Part shown: positions 1-6,670 of the stretch, piece by piece
Numbering within the stretch: the stretch's first letter is position 1
How the letters are laid out: each line of letters starts with the position of its first letter
The notes under the pieces: generated by a model
What the model saw: the letters and a program-made list of their open reading frames with translations, nothing else
Databases searched by the model: none
What the model was told of the DNA's origin: nothing
Translations under genes and position numbers: made by a program
Assembly: GCA_021819345.1 (NCBI GenBank)
Contig: JAKARG010000033.1
Location: forward strand, 1-13,050
DNA from: Actinomycetes bacterium
Lineage (GTDB): Bacteria; Actinomycetota; Acidimicrobiia; Acidimicrobiales; Palsa-688
Length of the DNA stretch: 13,050 nt
Reading direction: 5' to 3'

Positions 1-2
1 CG

Positions 3-881
3 ATCTCGACCACCGTCGAGATCCTGGAGGGCTACCGCTCACGCAGCGCCGGCGAGGTCGAGGTGCTCGGCATCGACCCCGCCGAAGGCGGTACCGCGCT
101 CCGCTCTCGGATCGGGATCGTCCTCCAGGAGTGCGCCATCGATCCCTACCTGACGGTGAGGGAGGTGCTGGCGCAGCGCGCGGCCTACTACCCGGCCCCG
201 CGCCCCGTCTCCGAGGTGGTCGGCCTGGTCGGCCTCGACGCCGAGGTGCGCAAGAGGGTCAAGGTGCTCTCCGGGGGCCAGCAGCGCCGCCTCGACCTCG
301 CGCTCGCGCTGGTCGGCGACCCGGAGCTGATCTTCCTCGACGAGCCGACGACCGGCTTCGACCCGGGAGCCCGCAGAGCGGCCTGGGAAGTGATCTCCAG
401 CCTCGGCGCCCTCGGCAAGACCATCCTGCTCACCACCCACTACATGGACGAGGCCCAGCACCTCGCCGACTCGGTCGCAGTCCTCTCCGCCGGCCGGGTG
501 GTCGCCCTCGGGCCACCCGGCTCGCTCGGCGGCCGGGACCGAGCCGCCCACCAGGTGCGCTTCTCGCTCCCCGGGCCCCTCGGCGCCCAGCTGCCGCAGC
601 TCGACCCGCCAGCCCGGCGGGGTGACAGGGAGGGGGAGGTCCTCGTGATGACCACCAACCCGACCGCGACGCTCCACGCCCTCACCGGCTGGGCGCTCGG
701 GCGCGGCGTCGAGCTCGAGGGCCTGGAGGTCACCCGGCCCACCCTCGAGGACGTCTACCTGGAGCTGACCGCGGACCCCGATCCCGTTGGCGCCCCTCGG
801 GCGGCTGCGGCCGGAGCGACCTCCCGGGGGCCGGCGGGCTCGGGGCGTGCCGTGCGCATCCCGAGGCGGCCACGCCGATGA
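3..881 (+). CDS. ABC exporter ATP-binding protein (5' end outside window)
   Basis: This is the nucleotide-binding subunit of a drug- or antibiotic-type ABC exporter; it would power the membrane partner encoded next to it. The frame is open from base 3 and 292 residues are visible. The start and most of the Walker A loop lie left of the window; the visible part begins at the T-T-V-E-I-L-E-G-Y stretch that normally follows Walker A. The ABC signature LSGGQQ is at 267-284, Walker B IFLDEPTTGFD at 330-362, and the H-loop follows in TTHYMDEA. The C-terminal region ends with the T-L-E-D-V-Y-L motif typical of DrrA-like ATPases, then a short Ala/Gly/Arg-rich tail. The stop overlaps the permease start as ATGA (878-881), so the two are probably translationally coupled. 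Family assignment is firm; the transported substrate cannot be told. Confidence 0.95.
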   Translation: MSTTVEILEGYRSRSAGEVEVLGIDPAEGGTALRSRIGIVLQECAIDPYLTVREVLAQRAAYYPAPRPVSEVVGLVGLDAEVRKRVKVLSGGQQRRLDLALALVGDPELIFLDEPTTGFDPGARRAAWEVISSLGALGKTILLTTHYMDEAQHLADSVAVLSAGRVVALGPPGSLGGRDRAAHQVRFSLPGPLGAQLPQLDPPARRGDREGEVLVMTTNPTATLHALTGWALGRGVELEGLEVTRPTLEDVYLELTADPDPVGAPRAAAAGATSRGPAGSGRAVRIPRRPRR

Positions 882-1648
882 GCACCGGTGTGCGCATGAT
901 CCCGCTCCAGCTGCGCTACGAGCAGAAGGCCTTCTGGCGCAACCCCGCAGCGGCGTTCTTCAGCTTCGCGTTCCCAGTCGTGCTGTTCGTGCTCTTCGGC
1001 GCCCTGTTCGGCGGGTCGAAGGGGGTCGGCCTCGGCGGGGTCGAGGGGATCGACTACTACACGCCGGCGATCACCGCCTACGGGGTGATGAGCGCCTGCT
1101 TCACCAACCTGGCCATCACCGCCACCTTCCGCCGGGAGCAGGGCCTGCTGAAGAGGGTCCGGGGCACCCCGCTCCCCCCTGCCGGCTACCTCGGTGGCCT
1201 GGTGGCGAGCTCGATGGTGACATCGCTCATCCTCGCGGTCGTCATCGTCGCCTTCGGGGTGGCCGCCTACGGAGCGAGCCTGCCGAGCGACTGGCTGGGC
1301 CTGGTCGTGACCGTGATCGCCGGCTCGGCGGTCTTCTGCGCCCTCGGGCTCGCCACCACCGTGGTCATCCCCAACCCCGATGCTGCGCCGGCGATCGTCA
1401 ACCTCGTGTTCTTCGTGCTCATCGTGATCTCCGGCGGGTTCTTCCCGGTGGCGAGCGCATCGCTGCTCGGCCGGGTCGCCGCAGTGTTCCCGCTGCGCCA
1501 CTTCATCGAGGCCGCCTTTGCTGCCTTCGCTCCCCACGGTGACATCGCCTCCTTCCCCTGGGGCGACGTCGGGTTCATGGTTGCCTGGGGAGCGGCCGGG
1601 CTCGTCGTGGCCCTCAGGTGGTTCCGTTGGGAGCCCAGCAAGAGCTGA
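878..1648 (+). CDS. ABC-2 type transporter permease
   Basis: This is the membrane subunit (256 aa) of the ABC exporter whose ATPase is encoded immediately upstream. About six hydrophobic segments are visible, near residues 25-45, 62-85, 108-130, 138-160, 166-190 and 232-250. The R-R-E-Q-G-L-L-K-R-V-R-G-T-P-L stretch near residues 88-102 is the cytoplasmic coupling loop typical of DrrB/ABC-2 permeases, and S-G-G-F-F-P precedes the last part, as usual in the family. The start ATG at 878 is chosen because it overlaps the ATPase stop (ATGA). An internal ATG six codons later is a less likely alternative. Family-level confidence is high, but the substrate (drug, lipid or other hydrophobic compound) is unknown. 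Confidence 0.95.
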   Translation: MSTGVRMIPLQLRYEQKAFWRNPAAAFFSFAFPVVLFVLFGALFGGSKGVGLGGVEGIDYYTPAITAYGVMSACFTNLAITATFRREQGLLKRVRGTPLPPAGYLGGLVASSMVTSLILAVVIVAFGVAAYGASLPSDWLGLVVTVIAGSAVFCALGLATTVVIPNPDAAPAIVNLVFFVLIVISGGFFPVASASLLGRVAAVFPLRHFIEAAFAAFAPHGDIASFPWGDVGFMVAWGAAGLVVALRWFRWEPSKS

Positions 1649-1654
1649 GCGTCG

Positions 1655-1697
1655 CCGCCGGACCCGACCAAGGGCGGGCGCCGACCGGGCCCGGCGG
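1655..1697. terminator. Strong hairpin between convergent genes
   Basis: CCGCCGGACCCG at 1655-1666 pairs with CGGGCCCGGCGG at 1686-1697, a 12-bp stem with one mismatch that becomes a G-U pair in the minus-strand transcript. The loop is 19 nt. It lies in the 67-bp gap between the convergent permease and dioxygenase genes, where a two-way terminator would be expected. There is no T-tract on either side, so intrinsic termination is inferred from position and structure only. Confidence 0.4.
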
Positions 1698-1715
1698 AGC
1701 CGGCTCCGGCTCCGC

Positions 1716-2726
1716 TCAGGCGGTGGTCGGCAACCCGGCCGCCTTCCAGCCGTGGTAGCCGCCGTCGAGGTCGGTGACCCGGGACAGGCCCATCCGTCTC
1801 AGGGTGGCCGCCGCCAGGCTCGATGCGTAGCCTTCGCTGCAGAACAAGATGAGCTCGGCGTCGTAGCGGGCCAGGGCCGGGATCCGGTGGTCGCTCTGGG
1901 GGTCGAGCCGCCACTCGAGCACGTTGCGCCCGATGGCCACCGCACCGGGGATCTCCCCCTCGGCGGCCCTCTCCTCGGCGGGCCGCAGGTCGACGAGGGT
2001 CGCCCCCGCGGCCACCGCCTCCATCGCCTCGGCTGGCAGGGGCCGTCTCGGCAGGTCCCGCCGGGCGGTCGCGAGGAGGTCGCTGATCGCCAGGCGGTCG
2101 GTCTCGCTCAAGGTCTCGGTCTCGGCGAGGTCGCTGCGGGCCCCGTGCGGCGAGTCCACCCGGATGGTCTCACGGGCCGCGAACCCGTGGGCCGTGAGCT
2201 CGTAGTAGGTCATCGCGACCAGGGGCGGTGAGTAGACGTGGATGCTGAGCGCCGGCGCCCCCACGTGGTGGCTGACGTTGTGGACGTGAGCCGGCCCGAA
2301 GCCGACCGCAGAGCCGGCCCGCACCGTCCGGGCGCCGGCGAGCCCGCTGCGGGGCCGCCGGTAGGCTTCGAGGAGGCGACCGCTCACCACCGCGAAGCAG
2401 CCCGACGAGCCGCCGTGGTCGTGCCAATCGGTCTGGTGGTCGGGGTCCCAGGCGAGCAGCCACACGTCGAAGGCGTCGCTCCGGTGCAGCAGGGCGTGCC
2501 AGCGCACCTCGCGCGCCGGCGGCACCAGGTCCGCCCACAGCTCCGGACGGGAGGCAACTGCCCTCGCGCCGGCGATCATCCCTGCAGCTGCGAGCGGCCG
2601 TCGGCCGGCACCGGGGACCACGCCGGCGACGATCTCGCCCACCTCCTGCTGGCGGGCTCCCGGACCGGTGGTCCCCCTGCCCGCAGAGACGTCCACCCCT
2701 GGCGCCGCCTGCAGTCCGCTCGACAT
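1716..2726 (-). CDS. Cysteine dioxygenase-like cupin fused to a rhodanese domain
   Basis: This 336-aa protein joins two sulfur enzymes. Residues about 65-190 form a cysteine-dioxygenase-type cupin. H102 and H104 of WHDHGGSSG, plus a histidine of HVHN (147-150), are the expected iron ligands, and S161-H163-Y165 of LSIHVYSPP matches the Ser-His-Tyr triad of thiol dioxygenases. Residues about 230-336 form a rhodanese domain with D246/R248 of LVDLRPAEE and the active-site loop C296-S-E-G-Y-A-S. The dioxygenase would oxidise a thiol to a sulfinate and the rhodanese would transfer sulfane sulfur; coupling of the two is inferred. The arginine that binds cysteine's carboxylate in animal enzymes is not obvious (a His lies near that position), so the thiol substrate is open. 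The start at 2726 follows AGGAGGT with a 6-base spacer; an ATG 24 bases upstream touches the -10-like element. No sulfur gene is adjacent. Confidence 0.9.
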   Translation of the reverse strand: MSSGLQAAPGVDVSAGRGTTGPGARQQEVGEIVAGVVPGAGRRPLAAAGMIAGARAVASRPELWADLVPPAREVRWHALLHRSDAFDVWLLAWDPDHQTDWHDHGGSSGCFAVVSGRLLEAYRRPRSGLAGARTVRAGSAVGFGPAHVHNVSHHVGAPALSIHVYSPPLVAMTYYELTAHGFAARETIRVDSPHGARSDLAETETLSETDRLAISDLLATARRDLPRRPLPAEAMEAVAAGATLVDLRPAEERAAEGEIPGAVAIGRNVLEWRLDPQSDHRIPALARYDAELILFCSEGYASSLAAATLRRMGLSRVTDLDGGYHGWKAAGLPTTA

Positions 2727-2732
2727 CTGGAG

Positions 2733-2739
2733 ACCTCCT
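2733..2739 (-). promoter_or_regulatory. Shine-Dalgarno site setting the dioxygenase-rhodanese start
   Basis: The minus strand reads AGGAGGT, then CTCCAG, then ATG at 2726. This is the strongest ribosome binding site in the window. It decides in favour of the internal ATG over the upstream in-frame ATG at 2750, which has no such site. Confidence 0.8.
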
Positions 2740-2750
2740 GTCCCGGTCAT

Positions 2751-2756
2751 ATATTA
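2751..2756 (-). promoter_or_regulatory. -10-like element TAATAT of the dioxygenase-rhodanese gene
   Basis: TAATAT on the minus strand is close to the TATAAT consensus and stands out in GC-rich surroundings. Transcription would start near 2744, giving a leader of about 18 nt that contains the AGGAGGT site. No TTGACA-like -35 is visible at 16-18 bases spacing. The element lies in the 139-bp gap after argS, so this gene probably has its own promoter. Confidence 0.5.
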
Positions 2757-2865
2757 GCACCGGGTGAGCCGGCCGAGCTGCCCCCGGGGGGCACCGGAGC
2801 GACCTCTCGAGGCCCGTCGTTCGCCCGCGGCCACCGCCGGGCCGGCGCCGGCGCGCCAGGGACCC

Positions 2866-4611
2866 TCACATCCGCTCCGGGGCGGCGATCCCGAGCAGGC
2901 CGAGGCCCGAGGAGAGCACCCCGGCGCTCGTGGCACAGAGGACCAGCCGGCTGGTGCGGACCGCGGGGTCCTCGCAGCGCAGCACCGGGCAGGCCTCGTA
3001 GAAGCTCGTGAAGGTGCCGGCCAGCTCGAAGAGGTAGGCGCACAGCTTGTGCGGGCTGTAGGTTTCGAGGGTCGCCTGCAGCGCGGTGTCGTAGCCGAGC
3101 AGGGCGATGGCGAGGTCCCTCTCGGCCCGCTCGGAGATGGTCAGCATCGACGCGTCGACGCCGGCGAGCAGCGAGGCGGGGTCGAGCTCGGCCCGGCGGA
3201 AGATGGAGCGGATCCGGGCGTTGGCGTACTGCAGGTAGGGGGCGGTGTTGCCCTCGAGGGACAGCATCCGGTCCCAGTCGAAGACGTAGTCGCGGGTCCG
3301 GTCCGTCGACAGGTCCGCGTAGGCGAGCGCCCCGACGCCCACCTGCTCGGCCACCTGCGCCGCCACCTCGGCAGGTAGCTCCGGGCTCCTCGCGGCGACG
3401 GTCGCCGACGCCCGCTCGACCGCCTCGTCGACCAGGTCGGCAAGCTTCACCGTGGCGCCCGCCCGAGTGCGGAACATCTTGCGGTCCGCCCCGAGCATGT
3501 TGCCGAAGGCGACGTGCAGTGCCTGCTTGCCCTCGGGGAGCCATCCGGCTGCCCGCCCGAGGGCGAAGACCATCTCGAAGTGCAGCGCCTGGGGGGCTCC
3601 GACGACGTAGAGCACGAGGTCGGCCCCGAGCCGGCCGAAGCGGTCGCGCAGCGCGGCCAGATCGGTGGTGGCGTAGTTGTAGCCCCCGTCGGACTTCACG
3701 ACGATGAGGGGCAGCGGCTCTCCCTCCCGGTTGGTGAACCCGGGCAGGAACGCGCACTTGGCCCCTTCGCTGTCGGTCAGCAGCCCCTTGGAGTCGAGCT
3801 CGGCCACCACCGCAGGCAGCTGGTCGTTGTAGGAGCTCTCCCCGACCACGTCGGAGGGCTCGAGCAGCACCCCCAGGCGCCGGTAGATGGCCGAGAAGTG
3901 CTCGACGCTGCGCTCGACGAGCTGGCGCCACAGGGCCAAGGTCTCGGGGTCGCCCGACTGCAGGGCCACCACCCGCCGGCGGCTGCGCTCCTTGAAGTCC
4001 TCCGAGCGGTCGAATGACTCCCTGGCGCGGCGGTAGAAGCCGTCCAGGTCGCCGATCGACAGCTCGGCGCTCCCCGCCTCGCCCGCTTCGAGGAGGTACT
4101 CGATGAGCATGCCGAACTGCGTCCCCCAATCCCCGACGTGGTTCTCGCGGAGCACCTCGTGGCCGGCGTCGGCGAGCAGGCGGCAGATGGCGTCGCCGAT
4201 GAGCGTGGAGCGCAGGTGCCCGGCGTGCATCTCCTTGGCGACGTTCGGAGCCGAGTAGTCGACGACGACGGTGAGCGCCTCGCTGGCCACTCCCCTCCCG
4301 AAGCGGGGGTCGGCAGCGGCGGCGGCGAGCTCGGCGGCGAGCCAGGCGTCGTCGAGGGTGAGGTTGACGAAACCCCTCGGTGACGCCACGACGCTCGCGC
4401 AGGCGCCACCGAGGTCTCCGGCGGCGGCGGCGAGCTCGGCGGCGAGCCCGGCGGGGTCCCGACCGAGGCGCTTGGCTAGCGGCAGCGCCCCGTTGGCCTG
4501 GAAGTCCACCCCGTCTTGCGCGGAGGGCCGCACGACCGGGTCGGCGCCCTCCTCGAGCAGGTCGAAGACGGGCTGGAGGCGGGCTTCGATCAGCGAGAGG
4601 AGTCCGACCAT
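2866..4611 (-). CDS. argS: Arginyl-tRNA synthetase
   Basis: This class I aminoacyl-tRNA synthetase charges tRNA(Arg) with arginine in the cytoplasm. The predicted protein is 581 aa, normal for the family. An N-terminal tRNA-recognition domain (about 1-115) leads into the HIGH motif as H-A-G-H at 129-132, inside the family pattern APNVAKEMHAGHLRST. The R-E-N-H-V-G-D-W-G-T-Q-F-G-M stretch (155-168) follows. The segment K-M-F-R-T-R-A-G-A-T-V-K-L-A-D-L near 378-393 replaces a canonical KMSKS, as is normal in ArgS. A helical DALR anticodon-binding domain runs to the C-terminus, which ends near a G-L-L-G-I-A-A-P-E-R-M pattern. The start at 4611 (M-V-G-L-L-S-L) fits the family N-terminus; the open frame extends further upstream but that part is Arg/Ser-rich and not ArgS-like. 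No clear ribosome binding site is seen. Confidence 0.97.
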   Translation of the reverse strand: MVGLLSLIEARLQPVFDLLEEGADPVVRPSAQDGVDFQANGALPLAKRLGRDPAGLAAELAAAAGDLGGACASVVASPRGFVNLTLDDAWLAAELAAAAADPRFGRGVASEALTVVVDYSAPNVAKEMHAGHLRSTLIGDAICRLLADAGHEVLRENHVGDWGTQFGMLIEYLLEAGEAGSAELSIGDLDGFYRRARESFDRSEDFKERSRRRVVALQSGDPETLALWRQLVERSVEHFSAIYRRLGVLLEPSDVVGESSYNDQLPAVVAELDSKGLLTDSEGAKCAFLPGFTNREGEPLPLIVVKSDGGYNYATTDLAALRDRFGRLGADLVLYVVGAPQALHFEMVFALGRAAGWLPEGKQALHVAFGNMLGADRKMFRTRAGATVKLADLVDEAVERASATVAARSPELPAEVAAQVAEQVGVGALAYADLSTDRTRDYVFDWDRMLSLEGNTAPYLQYANARIRSIFRRAELDPASLLAGVDASMLTISERAERDLAIALLGYDTALQATLETYSPHKLCAYLFELAGTFTSFYEACPVLRCEDPAVRTSRLVLCATSAGVLSSGLGLLGIAAPERM

Positions 4612-4654
4612 GCGCCATGCTCGCAGGGGGAAGGGGGGAAAGGCGAACCGGTTG

Positions 4655-4660
4655 TAGCCT
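4655..4660 (+). promoter_or_regulatory. -10-like TAGCCT just before the orphan ABC ATPase
   Basis: TAGCCT lies nine bases before the ATG at 4670, with no Shine-Dalgarno between. A transcript starting 7-8 bases after it would have almost no leader. An 8-bp palindrome AACCGGTT sits just upstream at 4646-4653 in this argS/ABC divergent gap. No -35 consensus is seen. Confidence 0.4.
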
Positions 4661-4669
4661 CCCCGGACC

Positions 4670-5464
4670 ATGCCCCCTGCCCCTGTCGCTCTCCGCTTCG
4701 AGGCCGTCGACCTGGACCGGGCATCCACGCCGATCCTGCGCGACGTGAGCCTGGTCGTCGGGCAGGCGGAGCGCTGGGTGGTGCTCGGCCCGAACGGGTC
4801 GGGCAAGACCACGCTGCTGGAGCTCGCCTCCGGCTACCTGCACCCGAGCCGGGGGCGGGTGGAGATCCTCGGTGAGCCCCTCGGGCGGACCGACCTGCGG
4901 GCCCTTCGCCCCCGCGTCGGCCTGGTCAGTGCGTCGGTCGCCAAGATGCTCGAGCCCGCCCTGAGCGGCGCCGACGTGGTGATGAGCGCAGCGCGCGGCG
5001 CCCTCGAGCCGTGGTGGCACCGCTACGACGACGCGGAGCGCGCCCGGGCGCGCCACCTGCTCGAGGTCGCCGGCTTCGGGCACCTCGTCGCGCGTCCCTT
5101 CGGGGTGCTCTCCGAGGGCGAGCGCCAGCAGGTTCTGCTGGCCCGCAGCCTGATGACCGAGCCCGAGCTGCTCCTGCTCGACGAGCCCGCAGCCGGCCTC
5201 GACCTCGGCGGCCGGGAGCGCCTCGTCGCACGGCTGGGCTCGCTCGCCGCCGACCGGGCCTCGCCTTCGGCGGTCCTCGTCACCCACCACGTCGAGGAGA
5301 TCCCCTCCGGGTTCGACCATGCCCTATTGCTGCGCGACGGCGAGGTCGTCGCCGCCGGCCCGATCGGCGAGGCGCTGAGCCCGGAGACCCTGGGCGCGAC
5401 CTTCGGCCTCCGACTGCGTCTGGAGCACTCCGAGGGGCGCTGGAGCTGCCGGGCTGCGCCCTGA
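4670..5464 (+). CDS. Orphan ABC transporter ATP-binding protein
   Basis: This is a complete single ABC ATPase of 264 aa. Walker A GPNGSGKTT is at residues 40-48, the Q-loop region around V-S-A-S-V near 86-90, the signature as LSEGERQQ at 147-154, Walker B LLLLDEPAAGLD at 167-178, and the switch histidine in V-T-H-H-V-E-E near 206. The LSEGE signature instead of LSGGQ, and the overall pattern, resemble the ModF/iron-complex-like group of stand-alone ATPases; that subgroup placement is from memory. No permease or binding protein gene is adjacent: argS is divergent and the hydrolase converges. The partner and substrate therefore cannot be inferred. The start is the first plausible ATG, nine bases after a TAGCCT element. 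Confidence 0.93.
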   Translation: MPPAPVALRFEAVDLDRASTPILRDVSLVVGQAERWVVLGPNGSGKTTLLELASGYLHPSRGRVEILGEPLGRTDLRALRPRVGLVSASVAKMLEPALSGADVVMSAARGALEPWWHRYDDAERARARHLLEVAGFGHLVARPFGVLSEGERQQVLLARSLMTEPELLLLDEPAAGLDLGGRERLVARLGSLAADRASPSAVLVTHHVEEIPSGFDHALLLRDGEVVAAGPIGEALSPETLGATFGLRLRLEHSEGRWSCRAAP

Positions 5465-5495
5465 GCCACCGAGGGCCGGATACCCCCGACGGCGA

Positions 5496-6188
5496 CTACC
5501 CGAGGACCGAGTGGAGGAAGCCCACTGCCCGTCCCCAGGCGATGCCGGCCTGGTCGGGGTCGTAGGTGCCGAGCAGGTTCTCGTCGTTCAAGAACGCATG
5601 GCCCGCCGGGTAGAAGTGCAGCTCGGGTCGGGTCCCGGTGGCAGCCTCGATCGCATCGAACTGGGCACGGACGGCGTCTGCAGGAACGAACGCGTCCTGC
5701 TCCCCGTAGTGGCCCTGCACCCGGGCCCTGAGCCCCGACCAGTCGGTCTCGGCCTGGAGCACGCCGTAGAAGGGCACCGCCGCGCCGACCCGCTCGCCTT
5801 CTTGGGCGGCGAGGGAGAGCACGAACCCGCCTCCCATGCAGAACCCGACGGCTCCCACCTTCTCGGTGGTGACCGCTTCGTGGGAGACGAGGAAGTCGAC
5901 CGCTCCCGCCAGGTCCGCCGCCGCCCGCTCGGCCGGCAGCTCCTGCATCAGGCGGCCGGCCTCCTCCGCGTCGTGGGTGGTACGCCCTCCGTAGAGGTCG
6001 GGCGCCAGGGCGACGAAACCCTCCCTCGCGAAGCGATCGACCAGGTCGGCGATGTGGCTCGTGAGGCCCCACCACTCCTGGATGACGATGAGGCCCGGTC
6101 CCCTGCCCGACGGCGGGAGGGCCAGGTAGCCATGCGCCTCATGAGCGTTGCTGGCGAAGCTGACGTTCTGACGGGGGTTCTCGGTCAC
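5496..6188 (-). CDS. Dienelactone hydrolase family protein
   Basis: This 230-aa alpha/beta hydrolase would cleave a lactone or ester in the cytoplasm. The catalytic set is visible: nucleophile C117 in G-F-C-M-G-G, acid D165 in Y-G-E-Q-D-A-F-V-P, and H197 in P-A-G-H-A-F. E38 in I-Q-E-W-W-G-L is the glutamate that holds the cysteine in dienelactone hydrolases. Length and the start-to-end pattern match carboxymethylenebutenolidase (EC 3.1.1.45). There are no neighbouring aromatic-degradation genes, so the physiological substrate is unknown and a general role is likely. Translation begins at GTG 6188, exactly six bases after TAGCCT, with no clear ribosome binding site. It converges on the ABC ATPase with a 31-bp gap. 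Confidence 0.93.
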   Translation of the reverse strand: MTENPRQNVSFASNAHEAHGYLALPPSGRGPGLIVIQEWWGLTSHIADLVDRFAREGFVALAPDLYGGRTTHDAEEAGRLMQELPAERAAADLAGAVDFLVSHEAVTTEKVGAVGFCMGGGFVLSLAAQEGERVGAAVPFYGVLQAETDWSGLRARVQGHYGEQDAFVPADAVRAQFDAIEAATGTRPELHFYPAGHAFLNDENLLGTYDPDQAGIAWGRAVGFLHSVLG

Positions 6189-6194
6189 CGCCGC

Positions 6195-6200
6195 AGGCTA
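6195..6200 (-). promoter_or_regulatory. -10-like TAGCCT at leaderless distance from the hydrolase start
   Basis: The minus strand reads TAGCCT, six bases, then the GTG start at 6188. A transcription start 7 bases after the hexamer would be the first base of the GTG, the arrangement seen for leaderless actinobacterial genes. No -35 consensus is evident. Confidence 0.5.
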
Positions 6201-6270
6201 CCCCGGCGCGCCTCGCAGCCCGTGGGCCGGGGCCGCGACGGCCCGCTGACGACCAGCTCCGGCACCCAGG

Positions 6271-6301
6271 CCCTCGACACCCCTGGGGGTCACCTCGAGG
6301 G
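6271..6301 (-). terminator. Hairpin downstream of the 78-aa gene
   Basis: CCCTCGA (6271-6277) pairs with TCGAGGG (6295-6301), and inside it ACCCC and GGGGT form a second short stem. It sits 33 bases after the stop of the minus-strand gene ending at 6334 and before the hydrolase promoter. A transcription-stop role is inferred from position. There is no U-tract. Confidence 0.35.
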
Positions 6302-6333
6302 GCCCGGCGCGCGAGCAGCGACTCGGGAGCGGG

Positions 6334-6570
6334 TCAGAGCTGGCCGAGGCGCTCCTCGAGCTCGGGCACCGGGTAGAGGTGGCGGGAGAGGGTCTCGGTC
6401 AGCCAGGCCTCCACTGCGCTCCGGCGCCCCCCCTCGGGCAGCTGGGCCCACAGGTCGAGCAGACGGTCCTGCACCTCGGTGGCGCCGACCGACGTCTGGC
6501 CGGACAGCTCGGCACGCCACGAGTCGAGGAGCGGAAGGACTTCGTCGATGGTGTCGTTGGCGTCGGTCAT
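6334..6570 (-). CDS. Small hypothetical protein, 78 aa, acidic and helical
   Basis: I do not recognise this gene. It encodes 78 residues beginning M-T-D-A-N-D-T-I-D-E and ending E-L-E-E-R-L-G-Q-L. The composition is acidic and Leu/Glu-rich with no Cys and no membrane segment, and the hydrophobic spacing (L-L-D-S-W, R-L-L-D-L-W, V-E-A-W-L) suggests a small helical cytoplasmic protein. G/C-biased third positions support coding. The same frame stays open upstream, but the ATG at 6570 is preferred because TATCCT lies nine bases before it. A hairpin (6271-6301) follows the stop. It is divergent from the small gene at 6671 and lies upstream of, and on the same strand as, the hydrolase gene, which has its own promoter-like element. 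Confidence 0.65.
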   Translation of the reverse strand: MTDANDTIDEVLPLLDSWRAELSGQTSVGATEVQDRLLDLWAQLPEGGRRSAVEAWLTETLSRHLYPVPELEERLGQL

Positions 6571-6579
6571 TTGAGCCCC

Positions 6580-6585
6580 AGGATA
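6580..6585 (-). promoter_or_regulatory. -10-like TATCCT before the 78-aa gene
   Basis: TATCCT on the minus strand lies nine bases before the ATG at 6570, with no Shine-Dalgarno between. It matches the TANNNT pattern seen before other genes here. No -35 consensus is seen. Confidence 0.4.
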
Positions 6586-6610
6586 GGCGCCGCGGGGGCC
6601 AAGCCGGGTA

Positions 6611-6627
6611 GCCCGCCTCCGGCGGGC
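6611..6627. other. Compact inverted repeat in a divergent promoter region
   Basis: GCCCGCC-TCC-GGCGGGC is a perfect 7-bp stem with a 3-base spacer. It lies between the two divergent small genes and ends nine bases before the TTGACA at 6636. It could be an operator or simply GC-rich structure; nothing here decides. Confidence 0.35.
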
Positions 6628-6635
6628 GGTGGCCC

Positions 6636-6664
6636 TTGACACCCCGACGGAGAGGTCCGAGACT
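6636..6664 (+). promoter_or_regulatory. Near-consensus promoter of the small gene at 6671
   Basis: TTGACA (6636-6641) is a perfect -35 hexamer. After exactly 17 bases comes GAGACT (6659-6664), which keeps the A and final T of TANNNT but has G for the first T. The ATG at 6671 follows six bases later, the distance expected for a leaderless start. This is the best -35/-10 pair in the window. Confidence 0.6.
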
Positions 6665-6670
6665 CGCGCC

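Noticed and set aside
4612..4669. T-box or other leader control of argS
   Set aside because: The gap to the divergent gene is only 58 bp, far too short for a T-box, and no such elements are present.
4612..4812. N-terminal extension of ArgS to 4812
   Set aside because: The extra residues are Arg/Ser-rich, unlike the family N-terminus, and overlap the promoter and start of the divergent ABC ATPase.
2747..5320. 857-codon minus-strand open frame overlapping argS and the orphan ABC ATPase
   Set aside because: It is a shadow frame of GC-rich genes: its translation is Arg/Pro/Gly-rich with no family motif, while argS and the ABC ATPase on the same DNA have complete motif sets.
6629..6670. Upstream start for the 93-aa small gene
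   Set aside because: That start would lie before and within the TTGACA-N17-GAGACT promoter, so it would not be on the transcript.
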